Of a stretch of DNA of 64,000 nt, positions 9,041 through 17,477 are shown piece by piece. The notes below the pieces were generated by a model. It saw only the letters and a list, made by a program, of their open reading frames with translations, searched no databases and was not told the origin of the DNA. This DNA comes from Stenomitos rutilans HA7619-LM2 (lineage in GTDB: Bacteria; Cyanobacteriota; Cyanobacteriia; Leptolyngbyales; Leptolyngbyaceae), in contig JAHHIE010000013.1 in NCBI GenBank assembly GCA_019358945.1, forward strand, positions 57,670 through 121,669, written 5' to 3'. Made by a program: the position numbers and the translations under genes. Numbering within the stretch: the first letter of the stretch is position 1; every line of letters begins with the position of its first letter.

Positions 9041-9823
9041 ATGGCTGAAGCGCTGATTGAACTAAAGGGTGTTTCAAAGGCGTTTGGTAAAAATGTCGTA
9101 CTGGATGCGGTCGATTTAACGATCTACCGTGGAGAAGCCCTGGCGATTATCGGCCCTTCGGGGACGGGCAAATCTACTATCCTACGCATTATTGCTGGAC
9201 TGACCGCCCCTGACTCTGGGGAAATTTACATCCAGGGCCAACGACGGAAGGGGCTGATTGAAGATGGTCAAGATCCTATTGGCATTGGCATGGTATTTCA
9301 ACAAGCCGCACTGTTTGATTCACTTACCGTGGATCAAAATGTGGGCTTTTTGCTCTACGAACATTCGCGTTTGTCGCGACGGCGCATTCGAGAATTGGTC
9401 GTGAAACGATTGGAGATGGTGGGTTTGGCTGATGTGAGCGATCGCTATCCTTCTGAGTTGTCTGGCGGAATGCGAAAACGAGTCAGCTTTGCACGGGCCA
9501 TTATGGCAAACCCAGATAACCCCAGAGATACGCCTGAGGTGTTGCTCTATGATGAACCAACGGCTGGTCTTGATCCGGTCGCATCGACTGTGATTGAAGA
9601 CCTGGTGCGTCAGCTTCAGTGTGTTGAAAGTGGCTGTAGCACTTACGTGATGGTGACTCATCAGCAAAGTACAATTCGTCGCACGGCTGATCGGGTTATT
9701 TTTTTGTATCAGGGGCATGTGCAATGGGAAGGCAGTGTACAGGCTGTGGATACAACCGACAACCCTTTGATTCGCCAGTTTTTTAGTGGCAACGTCAATG
9801 GTCCCATGCAAGTCATTGGCTAA
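9041..9823 (+). CDS. MlaF/TGD3-type lipid transport ABC ATPase
   Basis: A 260-residue single-cassette ATPase with Walker A GPSGTGKST (38-46), signature LSGGMRKRVSFARA and Walker B VLLYDEPTAGLDP. The LSGGMRKR form and the short length are typical of ATPases that work with MCE proteins (MlaF, TGD3, Ttg2A). It would energise phospholipid or glycolipid transfer between inner and outer membranes. The next gene, 168 bases downstream on the same strand, encodes the MCE subunit, which supports this role. No MlaE-type permease lies in the window; in cyanobacteria it is often encoded separately. The start ATG is clear, with AAGGAG 24 bases upstream being too far to act as a normal ribosome site. Confidence 0.85.
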   Translation: MAEALIELKGVSKAFGKNVVLDAVDLTIYRGEALAIIGPSGTGKSTILRIIAGLTAPDSGEIYIQGQRRKGLIEDGQDPIGIGMVFQQAALFDSLTVDQNVGFLLYEHSRLSRRRIRELVVKRLEMVGLADVSDRYPSELSGGMRKRVSFARAIMANPDNPRDTPEVLLYDEPTAGLDPVASTVIEDLVRQLQCVESGCSTYVMVTHQQSTIRRTADRVIFLYQGHVQWEGSVQAVDTTDNPLIRQFFSGNVNGPMQVIG

Positions 9824-9991
9824 GACGTAAATGAATGCAAATTAGGTACGGTAGCAGCAGAGAGGTCATCAGGAGCCGGAATCAGGAAAACTGCTACATT
9901 CTGGCTTCTAACTCTTGTATGCTCAGCCTAGATCTGTTCAATACCCACTGTCTCCCTACCTTAATGTCTCCCTACTTAGTGAGGACTCATC

Positions 9992-11221
9992 ATGCGATCG
10001 CGAACTGTTCGGGAAGGCTCTGTTGGCTTGTTGCTTTTGTTAGGGTTGGGTCTTTTTGCGGGACTCATCCTCTGGCTGCGGGGCATCAGTGTTGGCAATC
10101 GTGGTTACAAAGTCATGATTGATTTTGCCAATGTTGCAGGTATGGAGGTGGGCACCGCCGTTCGCTATCGCGGCGTGGTCGTGGGTAAGATTACCAAAAC
10201 GCGGCCAGGCCCAAACGGAGTAGAAGTGGAAGTCGAAATTTCGCCTGCTGATCTGCTGATTCCCAAAGATGTAACGGTGGAGTCCAATCAATCGGGCTTA
10301 TTGGGCAGCACGTCGATCGACATTAATCCCGTCAAGCAACTCACAACCAACATTGACGCAAAGCCCCTGGATGCCAACTGCAACAATGATGTGATTGTCT
10401 GCAACAAAGCAAGACTGGCGGGTCGTGTGGGAGTCAGCGTGGATGAACTGCTGCGATCGTCGATGAATTTTGCCAATGCGTATAGCAATCCGTCCTTTGT
10501 GGCAGACGTGCAAACGGTGACGCGCAACAGCGCTCAGGCCGCTGCCGAAATTGCTGCCCTTAGCCGAGAGTTTAGAGGGGTCGCAAAGACAGTGAATCAG
10601 CAAGTTTCCACGCTTTCTGCCTCTAGCCGCAATGTCGATCGCACCGTGACCAAACTGGGTCTCACCGCCGATCAAGTCAATAGCCTCTTGGCGACCAATC
10701 GCTCAAACCTAGTAGGCACGCTCGGCAACATCAACGTGATTACGACGCAGCTTCGTACAACCGTTGCGAACCTAAACCCTGTTGTTAGCCAGGTGCAGCA
10801 GGGCCAATTGATTCAAAACCTGGAAACGCTCTCTGCCAACGCTGCTCAAGCTTCTGCCAACCTGCGGGATGTCTCCACGGCGCTAAATAGTCCCTCTAAT
10901 CTAATGGTGCTACAGCAAACGCTCGATTCAGCCAGAGCGACGTTTCAAAATGTGCAAAAAATCACGTCTGACCTGGATGAATTAACGGGCGATCCAGCGT
11001 TTCGCGTCAATGTACGTAAGCTCGTCAATGGCCTCAGTGGTTTGGTTTCGTCGTCACAGCAACTCCAGCAGCAGGCACAACTGGCGCAAATTCTCACGCC
11101 GATCGCCGAAACGTCTGCCCATACCCCAACCCCTTTAACCAGCGATCGTCGTTCTACCGTAGAACCGTTACTGAAAACCTTGCCGCAGAAGACGGCGGAA
11201 GGGGTGGAGAGTCGGGAGTAG
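9992..11221 (+). CDS. MlaD/TGD2-like MCE-domain lipid transport protein
   Basis: A 409-residue protein anchored by one N-terminal membrane helix (about 11-33). An MCE domain (about 38-115) follows, containing VAGMEVGTAVRYRGVVVG, then a long alpha-helical region rich in Asn, Gln, Ala and Ser with coiled-coil character. This is the architecture of cyanobacterial and chloroplast TGD2-like proteins, whose helical tails form a tunnel across the periplasm. GAGGACT just before the ATG is a good ribosome site. It follows the MlaF-type ATPase gene and probably shares its transcript. The substrate (phospholipid, galactolipid or other) cannot be told. Confidence 0.85.
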   Translation: MRSRTVREGSVGLLLLLGLGLFAGLILWLRGISVGNRGYKVMIDFANVAGMEVGTAVRYRGVVVGKITKTRPGPNGVEVEVEISPADLLIPKDVTVESNQSGLLGSTSIDINPVKQLTTNIDAKPLDANCNNDVIVCNKARLAGRVGVSVDELLRSSMNFANAYSNPSFVADVQTVTRNSAQAAAEIAALSREFRGVAKTVNQQVSTLSASSRNVDRTVTKLGLTADQVNSLLATNRSNLVGTLGNINVITTQLRTTVANLNPVVSQVQQGQLIQNLETLSANAAQASANLRDVSTALNSPSNLMVLQQTLDSARATFQNVQKITSDLDELTGDPAFRVNVRKLVNGLSGLVSSSQQLQQQAQLAQILTPIAETSAHTPTPLTSDRRSTVEPLLKTLPQKTAEGVESRE

Positions 11222-11235
11222 AGGGAATGGGGGGA

Positions 11236-11261
11236 GAGTTTTGAGTTTTAAGTTTTAAGTT
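11236..11261. repeat. Heptanucleotide short tandem repeat
   Basis: Degenerate 7-base units of the GAGTTTT/AAGTTTT type just after the MCE gene. Related heptads occur at 14671-14695 and 62991-63021. Such strings are common between genes in filamentous cyanobacteria. Confidence 0.5.
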
Positions 11262-11435
11262 CCGGATGAATTCTGCTTCTAACCTTATTCCTTCTGCCTT
11301 TTGTTGTGAGCTATCAGCGGTCAGTATCAGCGCTCAGCTTTCCACGCTCCACTGTCCCGCTTGCTGCTAAAAACCAATCACCCTAGCGAAGCCATGCCGA
11401 AGGCTTTACAACTTCTTTTGCCTTCTGCCTTTTCC

Positions 11436-11723
11436 CTAACTCCAATCGTCCCGCTTACTGCCGCGCCCTTTGTAAACTTGGGCTTCACGATGAAGCTGGC
11501 GTGCTCTGGCGTTTAACGTTTCATCGGTCAGGTTCCACTGCTTCAGTGCTTTATCGAGATCGGCTTGAATATCACGCGCACCCGGAAAGCCCCGGTAGCG
11601 AATCCGAAGACGGGCCAGCTCTGCCAAATTGTAATCGGTTAGGCCTTCAGCCAGTAGCGTGTTTACAATCTGGCGATCGCTACTCCAAAGGGGATGCTGT
11701 TGATCCGTCTGCTTTTCAGCCAT
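11436..11723 (-). CDS. DUF3288 family protein
   Basis: A 95-residue soluble protein with the family hallmark ELARLRIRYRGFPGARDIQ near the middle, an N-terminal QHPLW motif and a C-terminal DDWS. The family is confined mostly to cyanobacteria and has no known biochemical function. No membrane segment or signal peptide is present. It is convergent with the MCE gene and divergent from the ftsL-like/ftsI pair, so it is probably monocistronic. Confidence 0.85.
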   Translation of the reverse strand: MAEKQTDQQHPLWSSDRQIVNTLLAEGLTDYNLAELARLRIRYRGFPGARDIQADLDKALKQWNLTDETLNARARQLHREAQVYKGRGSKRDDWS

Positions 11724-12196
11724 AGGGTTGTGACGATAAGTAGGGATGGGTCGCTACAGTCTAAGAAGTATTACTGAAGCTACAGCGCTGATTGCTGTAG
11801 GGCTATTTTGCGGCACGGCTATTTGCAGCACGGCTGCTACGGGTAGCGCTCTGTTCAACTCAAGGCTGCTGCACTACGGTAGATGAGGGGGAGGCCATTC
11901 GTCAACTCTCATGAACCGAAACTATATTCTTGTCTAACGATCGAACCGCTACTGACTGACTCAAGCAACCTTAAACATGCACGCCATCTTATTTTTGTTT
12001 GAAAACTGAATTGTTGCAGTAGACTGGCTGGTAATCTTGAAGCAAGTGGCTAATCTGAGGCTCGCACACTGGGCTAACGGTGGTTCTGATTCACGGGAAG
12101 AGTTCCTAAGCCTGAGTTTGGGTACGTTGAGTAGTACAGTACGTTCGTGATCGTCAGACACTGCTGTACGTGTGTTAAAGGAGTGATGAGAAGCTG
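11724..12196. other. Gene-free upstream region of the division pair
   Basis: About 470 bases between the DUF3288 gene and the ftsL-like gene. It must hold the two divergent promoters. Local repeats of the GGCACGGCTATTTGC type occur near 11810-11845; no gene or RNA is evident. Confidence 0.4.
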
Positions 12197-12766
12197 ATGT
12201 CCACCGCGTTTCGATCTGCGACCCGTTCCCGGCGACCTTCGTCTGTTGGTCGATCGCCGCTTTACCCTGTACCAGAAAAGCCGCGATCGAGACGAGCTGC
12301 GCCTAAAAGTGCTCCTCCACTAAGAGCCGTTTCCACCTCGACTGCCAGACCAAAAGCAGGTGCAAGAGCTGGTGCACAAACAGTCAGGCAGCTACCGTCA
12401 TCCCGTGCGTTCCCCTTATGGTTAAGGGCTTTAATTCAAGCGCAACGCGGTTCGTTGGTCATCGCCTTTATTTTGGTGATTGCAACCCTCATGGTTTATG
12501 GCAGTACCGTTTATACCCAGCAGCTTTGGAGTAAAGAGTACCGTAAGCTCAAAACACTTCAGCGCAACGAGCGAGAAATGACGGCAACGAGTGCAAGCCT
12601 GGAAAATCAACTGGCACTCCAGGCAGAGCGACCTGGTTCGAGGCTAGTGCCGCAAACGCCAGAGAGTACAATTTTTCTACAGCCCGCTCCGCAGCGCCAG
12701 CCTTTGGAAACCACGCCTAGCGTTCCCAGGGTTGAAGCGGCTCCCAATACGCCGCTGGGTTATTAA
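12197..12766 (+). CDS. FtsL-like bitopic division protein
   Basis: A 189-residue protein with a basic, Ser/Ala/Pro-rich cytoplasmic N-terminus of about 85 residues, one membrane helix (about 86-105), a short coiled coil (about 110-145) and a Pro-rich tail. This is the topology of FtsL, which forms a complex with FtsB and FtsQ and helps activate FtsW-FtsI at the septum. FtsL sequences diverge strongly, so the assignment rests mainly on topology and on the ftsI gene starting 11 bases downstream. AAAGGAG before the ATG is a good ribosome site. The long N-terminal extension is typical of cyanobacterial versions. Confidence 0.7.
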   Translation: MSTAFRSATRSRRPSSVGRSPLYPVPEKPRSRRAAPKSAPPLRAVSTSTARPKAGARAGAQTVRQLPSSRAFPLWLRALIQAQRGSLVIAFILVIATLMVYGSTVYTQQLWSKEYRKLKTLQRNEREMTATSASLENQLALQAERPGSRLVPQTPESTIFLQPAPQRQPLETTPSVPRVEAAPNTPLGY

Positions 12767-12777
12767 GGGATGTCGCT

Positions 12778-14607
12778 ATGAGTAGTCCTCCTCGTTCTTT
12801 GTCGGCACAGCGGTCACGTCGCTTCCCCCTTCGTAGTCAGCCTCGACGCATTGAGCGCGCGGCTTTAGTCGAGCGGCCAACGTTTCGGTTGTTACTGGTG
12901 TGGGCGGCATTGGTTGCTGGCTGTGGGCTGCTCGTGCTCAATCTATTTCGCTTGCAGGTTGTACAAGCAAAGCAACTGCAAGCACGGGCGCAAGACCAAC
13001 AAATGATGTACATGCGACCGTTTATTCCACGTCGGCAGATTATCGATCGACAGGGAACGGTCTTAGCACTCGATCGCCCGGTTTATACTTTATTTGCTCA
13101 CCCCAAGCTGTTTAAGGTACCAAAGCCAGAGATTGCCGAAAAGCTAGCGCCTCTTCTGCGGCGATCAGCGGCTGAGTTGACCAAAAAATTTGATCAGGCC
13201 GAAACAGGGGTTCGCATGGAGTATGCACTCTCTGAAAGCACGGCTGATCAAATCACCAATCTGCAAATTGATGGTTTGGAACTGCTCCAAAGTCAACAGC
13301 GGCTTTACCCACAGCAAGAGATGGCGGCCGATGTGTTGGGTTATGTCAACGATGATCATAAAGGTCAGGCTGGGCTAGAGTTAAGCCAGCAAACGTTACT
13401 AGAGCGGCTATCAAAACCAGTGCGGCTTCGACGGATGGGCGATGGGTCGCTCATGCCCGATCAGGTGCCAGGTGGCTTCCTAAACTTAGATGATTGGCAA
13501 CTGCAACTTACGGTGGATAGCCGCTTACAGCGCGTCGCTATCAACGCCTTACAGCAGCAGGTGAAAAAATTTAACGCCAAACGAGGAACGGTCATCGTCA
13601 TGGATGTCCACGATGGCTCGCTCCTCACACTGGCAAACACTCCGTCCTACGACCCCAATCAGTATTTTAACTACTCCCTCGATCGATTCAAAAACTGGGC
13701 CTTGTCTGATCTTTATGAACCCGGTTCGACGTTTAAGCCCATCAACGTGGCGATCGCTCTAGAAACAGGTTCCATCAAACCAGATAGTGCTTTCTACGAT
13801 GAAGGTCAGATTTATGTCAGCGGTTGGCCCATCCAAAACTTTGACTACTCCACCTCAGGCGGTAGAGGCCGCATCACCCTCACAGAAATTTTGGAATACT
13901 CCAGCAACGTTGGCATGGTGCATGTCGTACAGCAAATCAAGCCCGACGTTTATTACACCTGGCTCAAGCGCATCGGCATGGGTGATCTCGTTGGCATTGA
14001 CTTACCCTCTGAAGCGTCTGGTCAGTTCAAAACCCGCAAGACATTCCTGGAATCACCAATCGAACGTGCAACCACCGCTTTTGGACAAGGCTTCTCGCTC
14101 ACTCCCATTCACCTCGCACAACTCCACGCCGTACTCGCAAACGGCGGCAAGCTAGTAACCCCCCACGTCGTTCGTGGCTTGTTTGACAGCAAAGGACAAC
14201 CCTACTGGCAGCCTAACATCCCCGCTCCTCGCCCTATCTTCTCTAAAGCAACGACGCAAAGTTTGCTTGCCATGATGGAAACAGTGGTCAGTAAAGGAAC
14301 GGGTAAGAGCGCCCAAATTCCCGGCTACAGAATTGCAGGCAAAACGGGCACCGCCCAAAAAGCTAATCCTAACGGTGGCTACTTTGACCACGCGAAGATC
14401 ACCAGTTTTGTCGGGATCTTTCCCGTCGAAGCACCCCGCTACGTGGTGATTGCTGTAGTAGATGAACCCAAAGGCGGCGACGCATTCGGTTCCACCGTTG
14501 CGGCCCCAGTGGTTAAAGCCGTGATGGAAGCCCTCATCAGCCTGGAGAAAATTCCCCCCAGTCCGGTAGAACCAAGTGCAAAAGCTGAGGACGTGATCAG
14601 GAGATAG
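12778..14607 (+). CDS. ftsI: Septal peptidoglycan transpeptidase FtsI (PBP3)
   Basis: A 609-residue class B penicillin-binding protein. It has a basic cytoplasmic tail, one membrane anchor (about 36-56), a dimerisation domain (about 80-230) with the segment RQIIDRQGTVLA, and a transpeptidase domain. The active-site motifs are all present: STFK (317-320, nucleophile Ser317), SSN (375-377) and KTG (522-524). It cross-links septal peptidoglycan in the periplasm together with FtsW. It directly follows the ftsL-like gene, an arrangement conserved across bacteria. No PASTA domains are seen. All key residues are intact. Confidence 0.94.
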   Translation: MSSPPRSLSAQRSRRFPLRSQPRRIERAALVERPTFRLLLVWAALVAGCGLLVLNLFRLQVVQAKQLQARAQDQQMMYMRPFIPRRQIIDRQGTVLALDRPVYTLFAHPKLFKVPKPEIAEKLAPLLRRSAAELTKKFDQAETGVRMEYALSESTADQITNLQIDGLELLQSQQRLYPQQEMAADVLGYVNDDHKGQAGLELSQQTLLERLSKPVRLRRMGDGSLMPDQVPGGFLNLDDWQLQLTVDSRLQRVAINALQQQVKKFNAKRGTVIVMDVHDGSLLTLANTPSYDPNQYFNYSLDRFKNWALSDLYEPGSTFKPINVAIALETGSIKPDSAFYDEGQIYVSGWPIQNFDYSTSGGRGRITLTEILEYSSNVGMVHVVQQIKPDVYYTWLKRIGMGDLVGIDLPSEASGQFKTRKTFLESPIERATTAFGQGFSLTPIHLAQLHAVLANGGKLVTPHVVRGLFDSKGQPYWQPNIPAPRPIFSKATTQSLLAMMETVVSKGTGKSAQIPGYRIAGKTGTAQKANPNGGYFDHAKITSFVGIFPVEAPRYVVIAVVDEPKGGDAFGSTVAAPVVKAVMEALISLEKIPPSPVEPSAKAEDVIRR

Positions 14608-14670
14608 AGCGAAGGATGAAGGATGAGGGATGAGGGCAAGGACTGATAGCTGACCGCTGACCACTAAATC

Positions 14671-14695
14671 AACTCAAAACTCAAAACTCAAAACT
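14671..14695. repeat. Heptanucleotide tandem repeat (AACTCAA units)
   Basis: Three full and one partial copy of AACTCAA lie between the convergent ends of ftsI and the VOC gene. GCTGACC heptads flank it at 14648-14661. Confidence 0.65.
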
Positions 14696-14715
14696 CTCTC
14701 CCTACTCCCCACTCC

Positions 14716-15159
14716 CTATTCCCCACTCTTCATCACCCTTAAAAACTCCAGCGGCAGCCCATCTGTATCAGCAATAAAGGTCACTTCGTAAACCCGATCG
14801 CCAATCATTTGTTGTTCGGGTTGTAGCAGCACGTTGAGCGGTTGTAGTTGATCTGGTTGGGCTTGAGCAGCTTGTGTCATGCGATCGCGCAAGTCGGTTA
14901 ACCAGTGGGTTAAATCATCAGTCACACCTGTCAGGTCAAACGAGAGATGGTAATAGCCCACATAATGCTCGTCGCCAAACGCATCGGGAGCAGGCTTTGG
15001 CTCTGGAATTTGGATCAGTTCAATGCGTCCGCCCAAACCTTCCATCCAACACGCCAGGGTATATCCTGTGGTGAACCGCTCTTGTACTTGAAAGCCAAGC
15101 TGTTCATAGAAAGCGATCGCGCGAAAAATATTTGCCGTCCGAATCGAAGTGTGATGCAT
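14716..15159 (-). CDS. VOC (glyoxalase/bleomycin-resistance) family protein
   Basis: A 147-residue protein with the two beta-alpha-beta-beta-beta modules of the vicinal oxygen chelate fold. It begins MHHTSIRTANIFRAIAFYEQLGF, carries an internal YYHLSFDL strand and ends with DGLPLEFLRVM. Likely metal ligands are the early His, the Glu of RIELIQI, the His of YHLSFD and the Glu near the C-terminus, which is the glyoxalase I pattern. The substrate is not predictable; cyanobacterial relatives are annotated as lactoylglutathione lyase-like. It is convergent with ftsI and monocistronic. Confidence 0.8.
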   Translation of the reverse strand: MHHTSIRTANIFRAIAFYEQLGFQVQERFTTGYTLACWMEGLGGRIELIQIPEPKPAPDAFGDEHYVGYYHLSFDLTGVTDDLTHWLTDLRDRMTQAAQAQPDQLQPLNVLLQPEQQMIGDRVYEVTFIADTDGLPLEFLRVMKSGE

Positions 15160-15472
15160 AATCGAAGCGTGCTGCCTGAAGGTAGGCTGAGTTTAAGATT
15201 GCAGACCTTGTAGAGGGTTTAAGGAAACGGACGCAATGAAACTGAACATGTTGGATGGGCCGACGCTGACCGCTGACCGCTGAAAGCTTTGAGAAAGCAT
15301 CCGTTTCATTAAGGTCTTTTACTGATTAGAGTCTTCTATCTAGTGCGTTTCGAGAACGTTTCGGCACCTCTACTTAGTTTAGAGTCTTTAACCTTCGCCT
15401 AATCAACAGGCGAGCGTCTTCAGCCCACAATTAACCCCATTCGTTTCATAGGATCGGTTCATGCATCGAGTC

Positions 15473-16204
15473 ATGAAGCTGCTATTTATTCGCCACGCTC
15501 AGTCAACAGGCAACAAAGAAAAGCGAATGCAGGGACATGGTGAGTATGCGCTTTCCAACGAAGGCAAGCAGCAAGCCGAAAAGCTGGCACGGAGTTTGTT
15601 GGCAGAAGCATGGCATCCTTCCCATGTGTACAGCAGCCCTCTGAGAAGAACCGCACAGACGACCCAGATCTTGCTTGACCACTTTCAAACGGCACCCCTC
15701 CCAGCAGCCGTCAGCGACTTAATCGATAGCGCTGAAGCGGTGCTTGAGACTCCTGAAAGCGAACCCAAAAGCGTTACAGTCGCTTATGCTGACGAACTCA
15801 AAGAGTTTCAAAATGGCATTTTTCAGGGGCTAACCTGGGCTGAGGCGGTCAGGCGCTATCCGGATCTCTGCCGCCAGTTAGAAGCCTCACCAGACTGGAT
15901 TCAAATCCCTGGTGCCGAAACACCGCAAGCTGCCAGACAACGATCGCACCTCTTTATTCAGTCGCTCTTTGAGCGTCATCAGAACGGGGATCAGATTTGG
16001 ATTGTGACCCATAGCTGGATCTTGCAGCATTTGATCGCTGAACTTATGGGATGCGATCGCTCATGGCGACTAAGAGCAAATAACACCGCACTCTTTGAGT
16101 TTTGGGTTGACCAATCTCGGTGGCATCGCTCGGATCAAAACCGCTTTAATACAGATCTTTGGCAAGTGCGCCGCTTCAACGATTGCCGCCATCTAAAAGC
16201 GTAG
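15473..16204 (+). CDS. Histidine phosphatase (phosphoglycerate mutase-like) family protein
   Basis: A 243-residue cytoplasmic protein. Its catalytic motif is LLFIRHAQSTGNKE near the N-terminus (RHA in place of the common RHG), with SSPLRRTAQT as the second signature and the general His in IVTHSWILQHL. These enzymes transfer phosphate through a phospho-His. The family includes cobalamin-pathway phosphatases and sugar phosphatases, so the substrate is open. I chose the ATG of MKLLFIRH; an ATG four codons earlier is possible. It has no co-directional close neighbour. Confidence 0.82.
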   Translation: MKLLFIRHAQSTGNKEKRMQGHGEYALSNEGKQQAEKLARSLLAEAWHPSHVYSSPLRRTAQTTQILLDHFQTAPLPAAVSDLIDSAEAVLETPESEPKSVTVAYADELKEFQNGIFQGLTWAEAVRRYPDLCRQLEASPDWIQIPGAETPQAARQRSHLFIQSLFERHQNGDQIWIVTHSWILQHLIAELMGCDRSWRLRANNTALFEFWVDQSRWHRSDQNRFNTDLWQVRRFNDCRHLKA

Positions 16205-16490
16205 TGGTCATGCTAACAGACACGTCACATTGATTGGAGATAACCGTTAGGCAAAGACTAAGTAGATTCTTGCTAGATAATGATCCCCACGCGCGATCGC
16301 CTCTTTGTTAAAAGGGCAAAACGGCTTGTTCTCATTAAGTTTCTTATCAAAAAAGAGGCTCTTCAGCAAACAATTTGAGATGACGCTTGTCGGTCGTTTC
16401 GTTCTCCTTTTACAAAATTGGAGTATCTTGAATCAAGGGTTGTCATAGCATCCTCCTTAATGTTTCGTTGTCAATTTATTGCGTTCAATT

Positions 16491-17450
16491 ATGACAAGCA
16501 CAGTGAACGATATCGTTAAACAAGCTACCCAGGGCAGCGTTGCGGCTATTATTCAAGTCCTCAACGAAAAGCTTGCTGACTCCGGTGTTCGAACACGTGC
16601 TATTTTTGCCGATGGTGTACTGCAAATCCTGTGCGAAGCAGCTACAGCAGAACAATTGGAGCCGTCAGAATTGATTGGACAAATCCGGCAAACGCTAGAG
16701 GCGATCGCGCCCCGGAATATTCGCCGTGTCAATATTAACAGCCGTATTGTGCGCGAGCAGCAGTTGCTCTGGTTAGACGAAATTAATCGTGATCCCGAAA
16801 GCCAGCTTCTCTGGTCGCAAGAAATCACGCTAAATAAACCGAATCTTCTGCGGCACATGCTCAACGAGTGGAACCAGCATGCTGCGCTACAGAAGCCGAA
16901 TCTACCCACACGCACTGCGGTGCAGCTACGTGAACGCCATCAATTTTGGCGTGGGCTTGTGGGTGGTGCGAGTGCCAGTCTTTTGCTGCTCTTAGGGGGA
17001 TGGGCGCTGTATAGCTGGTTAGGTGCACCCAAACGTCAGGCACTGACACCTTCACCCGTAAACAGTCCATCCTCAAGCCCAGAACCTGCGCCGATTCAAA
17101 GTCTGCCCACGCCAGCCAGCCCTGTCAGTAAGCAAGATGACTTTGCGATCGCAGTGAGACTGGCACAACAAGCATCTCAGGAAGGGCTGACAGCACAGTC
17201 ACAGGCCCAGTGGTTGGAACTTGCTGCCCGTTGGCAACGAGCCTCAGACTTGATGGCGGGTGTGCCTGCTGAAGACGATCGCTATAAAACCGCTCAAGAT
17301 CGGGTGCTTGCTTACCATAAAAACAAAGAATTGGCGTTGGAAAAGGCAAACCAGCAGCAAACTGCAAATCAGCCAACAGCCTCAGAGTCGTCTCCTACAG
17401 AGACAGCCCCGGACATACTACCTATTGACACGGCAACCCCCAACCCATAA
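16491..17450 (+). CDS. Cyanobacterial single-pass membrane protein of unknown function
   Basis: A 319-residue protein. Residues 1-~135 form a soluble alpha/beta domain starting MTSTVNDIVKQATQGSVAA, containing the conserved-looking NIRRVNINSRI. One membrane helix lies at about 157-176, then a Pro/Ser-rich linker, then a helical region (about 215-285) resembling a TPR-like pair. I do not recognise a named family, although similar proteins occur widely in cyanobacteria. The ATG of MTSTV is chosen over one four codons upstream. It ends 27 bases before the convergent HerA-like gene. Confidence 0.7.
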   Translation: MTSTVNDIVKQATQGSVAAIIQVLNEKLADSGVRTRAIFADGVLQILCEAATAEQLEPSELIGQIRQTLEAIAPRNIRRVNINSRIVREQQLLWLDEINRDPESQLLWSQEITLNKPNLLRHMLNEWNQHAALQKPNLPTRTAVQLRERHQFWRGLVGGASASLLLLLGGWALYSWLGAPKRQALTPSPVNSPSSSPEPAPIQSLPTPASPVSKQDDFAIAVRLAQQASQEGLTAQSQAQWLELAARWQRASDLMAGVPAEDDRYKTAQDRVLAYHKNKELALEKANQQQTANQPTASESSPTETAPDILPIDTATPNP

Positions 17451-17477
17451 GCAATCGCCTCGACAAGCGCCTGCCAA

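Noticed and set aside
9835..10122. Plus-strand frame overlapping the start of the MCE gene
   Set aside because: It overlaps the well-supported membrane anchor of the MCE protein in another frame and has Cys/His-rich, non-conserved composition.
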